This document shows, piece after piece, positions 60,245-64,000 of a DNA stretch of 64,000 nt. The stretch's first letter is position 1; each line of letters starts with the position of its first letter. The translations under genes were made by a program, and so were the position numbers. Below the pieces are notes generated by a model. It searched no databases. It worked only from the letters and a program-made list of their open reading frames with translations, and was not told the origin of the DNA. Origin of the DNA: Companilactobacillus musae (GTDB lineage: Bacteria; Bacillota; Bacilli; Lactobacillales; Lactobacillaceae); contig NZ_BIFW01000001.1 of the NCBI RefSeq assembly GCF_003967595.1, positions 372,001 to 436,000 on the forward strand, in the 5' to 3' direction.

Positions 60245-61148
60245 GCTTAACACCTCCTATCAAATTAGTGTAGTAATCCTCCAAAGATTTTTCCTTTTTG
60301 GTCAAACTGATCACAGACACGTCATTCATAACTAAAACTTGGTTTAACTTTGAAGAATCAATATCTAAGGAATGAATCAAAATATTTTTATCATCAAGAA
60401 CTGTAAATTTATCAGCAAATTTTGCATCAATTATTCGAGCTGCTTTAGCAACATTATCAACCGTTAAAATCAATCCGGATTGATTAACCTTATCCAATTG
60501 CTCTTTAGTTATTTCTTTAATCAATTGTCCATTGTAAATAAAACCAAATCTTGTTGAAACATGATAAAGCTCCGTCAAAATATGGCTTGAAATCAAAATT
60601 GTTATTTGTCTTTCATGATTCAATTTCTCTAATAATTTTCTAAATTCAATTATTCCTGAAGGATCAAGTCCATTAATGGGTTCATCCAGGATCAATAGAT
60701 CAGGTTCTGGCAAAATAGCAATTGCAAGTCCCAATCTTTGCCTTTGTCCAAGTGATAGATTTTTAGATTTAGTATTAAGCTTTTTTTCTAGTCCGACAAA
60801 TTTAATTATTTTCAAAATCTTTTTCTTATCATTAATGCCACGTTGAATTGCTACTAACTTAAGATTTTGTCGAACCGTTAACCTATCAAAAGCTACTGGA
60901 GTTTCAATAACAGCTCCAACATGTTTGAGAGCCTGTTGATTGATTTTTTTATCAAAGAGTTTAATTGAACCACTTTTGAGTGGCGATAATTGTGTAATCA
61001 AACGCATTATGGTTGTCTTACCCGCACCGTTAGAACCAATCAATCCATAAATGTCACCCTTTTGAAGTTCAAAGCTAACATTATCTATTACCTTATTTTT
61101 TCCAAATGATTTATTAATATTACTAACAGAAAGAATTGTTTTTTCCAT
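60237..61148 (-). CDS. ABC ATPase, peptide-antibiotic immunity type (BcrA-like)
   Basis: A 303-aa ATPase: Walker A YGLIGSNGAGKTTIMRLI near residue 37, signature NLSLGQRQRLGLAIA near 131, Walker B LLILDEPINGLDPSG near 153, switch His in LISSHILTEL near 187. The C-terminal ~90 residues are an extra regulatory domain typical of bacitracin/lantibiotic exporters. Start at 61148 follows GAGGAGGGG. It is divergent from a two-component system, the usual layout of antimicrobial-peptide sensing and export modules. Confidence 0.9.
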   Translation of the reverse strand: MEKTILSVSNINKSFGKNKVIDNVSFELQKGDIYGLIGSNGAGKTTIMRLITQLSPLKSGSIKLFDKKINQQALKHVGAVIETPVAFDRLTVRQNLKLVAIQRGINDKKKILKIIKFVGLEKKLNTKSKNLSLGQRQRLGLAIAILPEPDLLILDEPINGLDPSGIIEFRKLLEKLNHERQITILISSHILTELYHVSTRFGFIYNGQLIKEITKEQLDKVNQSGLILTVDNVAKAARIIDAKFADKFTVLDDKNILIHSLDIDSSKLNQVLVMNDVSVISLTKKEKSLEDYYTNLIGGVKHD

Positions 61149-61184
61149 GAGAATCCCCTCCTCTTCAATTAACATATTAATGAT

Positions 61185-61272
61185 CATTAATTAACTTATC
61201 TTATAAATAAACCTTAATTAATTATTAATTCTAAAGAAACCATAATTCTAATAAGATAAACTTTAATTAATG
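61185..61272. promoter_or_regulatory. Symmetric divergent control region of the ABC transporter and two-component system
   Basis: Two blocks, ATAAGATAA and TTAATTAATG, occur in the same order reading outward on each strand: plus 61251-61259 and 61263-61272, minus 61204-61196 and 61194-61185. Each ATAAGATAA contains a possible -10 (TAAGAT). The mirror arrangement suggests a shared regulator, probably the adjacent response regulator. Confidence 0.5.
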
Positions 61273-61281
61273 GAGGAATTT

Positions 61282-61953
61282 ATGAATTCTAAAATATTAA
61301 TAATTGAAGATAATGAGGATATTCAATCACTGTTATTTGATGTACTATCTAATAATTATTTAATTTATAAAGCATTAGACGGTATTTCTGGTATCAATGA
61401 ATTCAAAAATATTCAGCCTGATTTAATTATTCTAGATTTGATGTTGCCACAAATTAACGGTGAAAGTGTTCTTAAGGTTATTCGAGAACAATCCCCTGTA
61501 CCAATAATCGTATTGACCGCTATTCAAAACAAGTCCACAACTGTTGATCTTTTAAATAATGGTGCAAATGATTATTTGACCAAGCCCTTTGATATTGCTG
61601 AATTACAAGCTCGAATACAAGTACAATTACGCAATCGAATTCAAGTTCAGAACGAACACTTACTTGTCTACGATAATATTAAGCTGAATAATCAAACCCA
61701 CCAAGTAATTGCTAACAAACAACAAATAGTCCTATCTAAAAAAGAATTCAATCTCTTACAAATCTTTTTAAGTCACCCTCATCAAGTCTTTGAAAAAAGT
61801 CAGTTATTTCAAATGGTCTGGCACGAAGAGTATTTTGAAAGTTCTGATAACACTTTAAACGTTCACATAAGTAATCTACGCCACAAATTGGCTAGTGCCA
61901 CCGGTCAAAATTATCTTATTTCTATTTGGGGAATTGGCTTGAGATTTATTTGA
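61282..61953 (+). CDS. OmpR/PhoB-family response regulator
   Basis: A 223-aa regulator. Receiver: IIEDNEDIQ acidic pair, LIILDLMLPQINGESVLKVI with the phospho-acceptor Asp near 51, and the conserved Lys in DYLTKPFDIAELQARI near 101. The winged helix is LSKKEFNLLQIFLSHPHQVFEKSQLFQMVW and NVHISNLRHKLA. Start at 61282 follows GGAGG. Followed by its kinase after 12 bases. Confidence 0.92.
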   Translation: MNSKILIIEDNEDIQSLLFDVLSNNYLIYKALDGISGINEFKNIQPDLIILDLMLPQINGESVLKVIREQSPVPIIVLTAIQNKSTTVDLLNNGANDYLTKPFDIAELQARIQVQLRNRIQVQNEHLLVYDNIKLNNQTHQVIANKQQIVLSKKEFNLLQIFLSHPHQVFEKSQLFQMVWHEEYFESSDNTLNVHISNLRHKLASATGQNYLISIWGIGLRFI

Positions 61954-61965
61954 GGAGGTTCCACT

Positions 61966-62859
61966 ATGACAATCTTACTAATAATCATTTGTTTAATTCT
62001 GCTTATTCTACTTGCATTGATTATTCATGATATCATTCGTATAATTAACGACTTGAATTATATTAATCAAAATAACTCTAACGGAGAAGTTACTACTAGT
62101 ACTAATTTTCCACTGCTTAAAAAACTGGCTCAAGCCTGTAATTTTAATCTCAAAACAAATCAACATCTAAAACAAGAACAAGCCATCCAAAATAAACAAT
62201 TTAATCAGATGTTAACGAATTTAACTCATGATATTAAAACCCCTTTAACTGTTTCAATCGGGTATGTTCAACTATTAAGTCAACAAATTGACGGTAAACA
62301 AAGGCAAGACTTATTACGTGTTCAAGATAACCTCAATTCTGTTAATTATTATCTACACTATTTAATGGATTTTAATTTAATTCAAGAAAAGAGCAAGAAT
62401 CTAAAACTTACTCAATTCAATCTTTCAGATACACTTCAAAATGAGCTATTTAACTATTATGATCAATTAACTAGTAAAAATATCAATGTTCATATCAAAA
62501 TAGTTCCTAATATTATCGTAAATAGTGACGAAATGTTATTTAAACGTATTTTTCAAAATCTTATTGGCAATATAATCAAATATGCCACTTCCGATACGAC
62601 TGTTATATTGTCTAAAATCAATAACATAATTCAAATCACTTTTGAGAATCATACTCTTGAGAATATTAACAATGACAATTTACTTTTAAATCGTTTTTAT
62701 ACGGCTGATGATTCTCGTAATAATCATAGTGTCGGACTAGGACTAAGTATTGTTCAATCACTTGTTACAACTCTCGGCGGCAAAATTACCTTGAAAACCA
62801 GCAATCAAAACTTCAAAGTGATTCTAACTTTCAAACACCTAAAATATAAGGTCCATTGA
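61966..62859 (+). CDS. Sensor histidine kinase (short sensor, BceS-like architecture)
   Basis: A 297-aa kinase. One N-terminal hydrophobic stretch (residues ~2-25) is followed directly by cytoplasmic parts with no extracellular sensor domain, which fits kinases that sense through a partner ABC transporter. The H-box is NLTHDIKTPLTVSIGYVQ (His near 89); N-box FQNLIGNIIKYA, G-box HSVGLGLSIVQSL. GGAGG precedes the start. Likely partner of the divergent ABC genes. Confidence 0.9.
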   Translation: MTILLIIICLILLILLALIIHDIIRIINDLNYINQNNSNGEVTTSTNFPLLKKLAQACNFNLKTNQHLKQEQAIQNKQFNQMLTNLTHDIKTPLTVSIGYVQLLSQQIDGKQRQDLLRVQDNLNSVNYYLHYLMDFNLIQEKSKNLKLTQFNLSDTLQNELFNYYDQLTSKNINVHIKIVPNIIVNSDEMLFKRIFQNLIGNIIKYATSDTTVILSKINNIIQITFENHTLENINNDNLLLNRFYTADDSRNNHSVGLGLSIVQSLVTTLGGKITLKTSNQNFKVILTFKHLKYKVH

Positions 62860-62888
62860 AAGTTAACAAACGCGATTTATAACCAATT

Positions 62889-62940
62889 GAAAATAGCAAC
62901 TTACTAAGAGATATACATCTTAATAAGTTGCTATTTTTTT
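62889..62940 (+). terminator. Terminator of the two-component operon
   Basis: AAATAGCAACTTA (62890-62902) pairs with TAAGTTGCTATTT (62923-62935), followed by T5; may also serve the convergent vanZ-like gene. Confidence 0.88.
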
Positions 62941-62963
62941 ATATCTTAAAATTAAATAATTTT

Positions 62964-63491
62964 TCAAATTTCGGTTCTACTTTGTTTCACTATCTTAATA
63001 GTGCTAGTCCCAGTGATGTATTCATAAACAATCATCAAGATGGCACCAACAACAATTCCCAAAGCATTGGCAAGCACGTCATTAATATCGCTAGTTCGAT
63101 TGATTAAGAAAATATGTGATAAGTAGTATTGCATAGTTTCAATTCCACTACCGATCATGAACCCAGATATTGCCATAGAAATAATTGAAGTATGAGAAAA
63201 GTTCTGTTTGATTAAAAATCCCAATGGAATTGTCAAAATAATATTCTCAACAAAACCAACGTCAAAAATATCCAATTGATGCAAATTAACTTGTCCAATT
63301 CCAGCTGACATGACATAAACTGATGCACCGTCAAAAGAAACCGGCGTAAAAAGAATTGTTCCTAATAATGTTAAATAGATTAAACTGATTAAACTAAACT
63401 GACGTTTTTCAAGATTAGTGACTGTTTTGATGATATACAGACCACTAATACTTGCAATGGTCAGAACTACTAATAATGGTATCCAACGCAT
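62964..63491 (-). CDS. VanZ-family membrane protein
   Basis: A 175-aa protein with about five helices. The VanZ core is seen as VGFVENIILTIPLGFLIKQNF, GFMIGSGIETMQYYL and RTSDINDVLANALGIVVGAI, where the acidic and Asn residues are conserved. VanZ homologues give low-level teicoplanin resistance in enterococci; the role in other bacteria is unclear. The start at 63491 (MRWIPLLVV) follows AAAG. Its position beside an antimicrobial-peptide type module may or may not be meaningful. Confidence 0.88.
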   Translation of the reverse strand: MRWIPLLVVLTIASISGLYIIKTVTNLEKRQFSLISLIYLTLLGTILFTPVSFDGASVYVMSAGIGQVNLHQLDIFDVGFVENIILTIPLGFLIKQNFSHTSIISMAISGFMIGSGIETMQYYLSHIFLINRTSDINDVLANALGIVVGAILMIVYEYITGTSTIKIVKQSRTEI

Positions 63492-63640
63492 AACAATCAC
63501 TTTCTTTCTAGTTGATAGTTATAAGCTTACACATAATTTATTTAAGCAACCTTAAAAAGAATTGATGAATTTATGAAGGATATTCTTTATTTTTATGTAG
63601 AAATAAATATTTAAATTCAATACAAAAAATACAATTCTAA

Positions 63641-63687
63641 ATAAAAAAGCTTCATTTCCAATAATAAACTGGAAATGAGGCTTTTTA
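63641..63687 (-). terminator. Terminator of the ABC-F gene
   Basis: AAAAAGC (63644-63650) pairs with GCTTTTT (63680-63686), inner TCATTTCCA/TGGAAATGA; it overlaps the stop codon of the ABC-F gene and is A/T-flanked on both sides. Confidence 0.88.
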
Positions 63688-64000
63688 TTCTGCACTATCT
63701 AATTCAGCAATTTGTTTTTCGATTTGTTCATTAGTACGGAATTCATCATAAGTAGTATCAGCACGATCAACTACACCATCATTTGTTAAATAAATCAAAC
63801 GATTAGCAATAGTTTGGATGAATTGATGATCATGTGATGCAAACAAGATTGACCCTTTATAATCAATCAAGCCATCATTCAATGAAGTAATTGATTCCAA
63901 ATCCAAGTGGTTAGTTGGGTCATCCATTAATAGGACATTAGACTTCAAAAGCATCATCTTAGACAACATGACACGAACCTTTTCTCCACCGGAGAGAACG
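63685..64000 (-). CDS. ABC-F family ATPase, C-terminal part (5'-truncated by window edge)
   Basis: ABC-F proteins are soluble twin ATPases acting at the ribosome. The visible 104 codons hold the second ATPase's signature LSGGEKVRVMLSK at the right edge, Walker B VLLMDDPTNHLDLESI and the switch region ILFASHDHQFIQTIANRLI, followed by the tail TYDEFRTNEQIEKQI. The wording matches the YkpA/YbiT subgroup. The N-terminal ATPase and linker lie outside the window. Confidence 0.9.
   Translation of the reverse strand, partial: VLSGGEKVRVMLSKMMLLKSNVLLMDDPTNHLDLESITSLNDGLIDYKGSILFASHDHQFIQTIANRLIYLTNDGVVDRADTTYDEFRTNEQIEKQIAELDSAE

Overview
The window is AT-rich chromosomal DNA from a low-GC Gram-positive bacterium of the Lactobacillaceae. 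The evidence is a Lactobacillus-style FAS-II/acetyl-CoA carboxylase cluster with a FabT-type regulator, several secreted proteins with surface-layer (SLAP-type) repeats, DUF915 and YhgE/Pip proteins, strong AGGAGG ribosome binding sites and many short intrinsic terminators. The style resembles Companilactobacillus (farciminis/alimentarius group), but that placement is inference without a database search. No tRNA, rRNA, CRISPR array or prophage was seen.

Layout. 1-5.5 kb: 3' part of prmA, small proteins, a Cys-tRNA deacylase (ybaK), an M20 peptidase and a pair of inverted hairpin repeats. 5.5-9.7 kb: DUF915 hydrolase, a TetR regulator divergent from a shortened YhgE/Pip protein, and membrane proteins. 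9.7-11 kb: a decay zone holding remnants of a Na+/H+ antiporter and of a SLAP-domain protein. 11.0-21.0 kb: a 13-gene minus-strand fatty acid operon (fabZ-fabH-fabD-fabG-fabF-accB-fabZ-like-accC-accD-accA-fabI-fabT-acpP). Its promoter region carries three copies of a FabT-like palindrome, two of them embedded in near-identical promoters. Divergent from it are bioY and a biotin protein ligase, which would supply biotin to AccB. 22.7-23.3 kb: a decayed IS3-family element. 23.5-37.6 kb: accessory and housekeeping genes, including tex, a CAP/SLAP secreted protein, a DUF2975/XRE pair and arsC. Three otherwise intact genes here (a YdcZ-type transporter, an MFS exporter and arsC) carry single-base frameshifts, and a prolyl-tRNA deacylase is decayed. 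37.6-45.5 kb: an AgrC/AgrA-like two-component system beside a five-repeat surface protein, cytidine deaminase, SAP and XRE proteins, HAD phosphatases. 46.5-49.4 kb: acyl-CoA dehydrogenase with EtfB and EtfA. 50-58.5 kb: hydroxyacid dehydrogenase, a MerR-controlled MFS gene, a lipoprotein, a small ABC transporter and a BspA-like surface protein. 58.6-63.5 kb: aldo/keto reductase, an antimicrobial-peptide-type ABC transporter divergent from its likely two-component system, and a VanZ protein. The right edge cuts an ABC-F ATPase gene.

How it fits together. The most coherent system is lipid synthesis: FabT is encoded inside the operon whose promoters contain its likely operator, and biotin uptake and ligation diverge from the same control region. 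A FabZ-like protein in the operon has lost the catalytic histidine motif. A second theme is the cell surface: four SLAP-type proteins and one SLAP remnant lie within 64 kb, near two sensory two-component systems. I found no clearly new defence or mobile system; the best leads are the FabZ-like pseudoenzyme, the triple FabT control region, the homopolymer frameshifts and two families of palindromic repeats.
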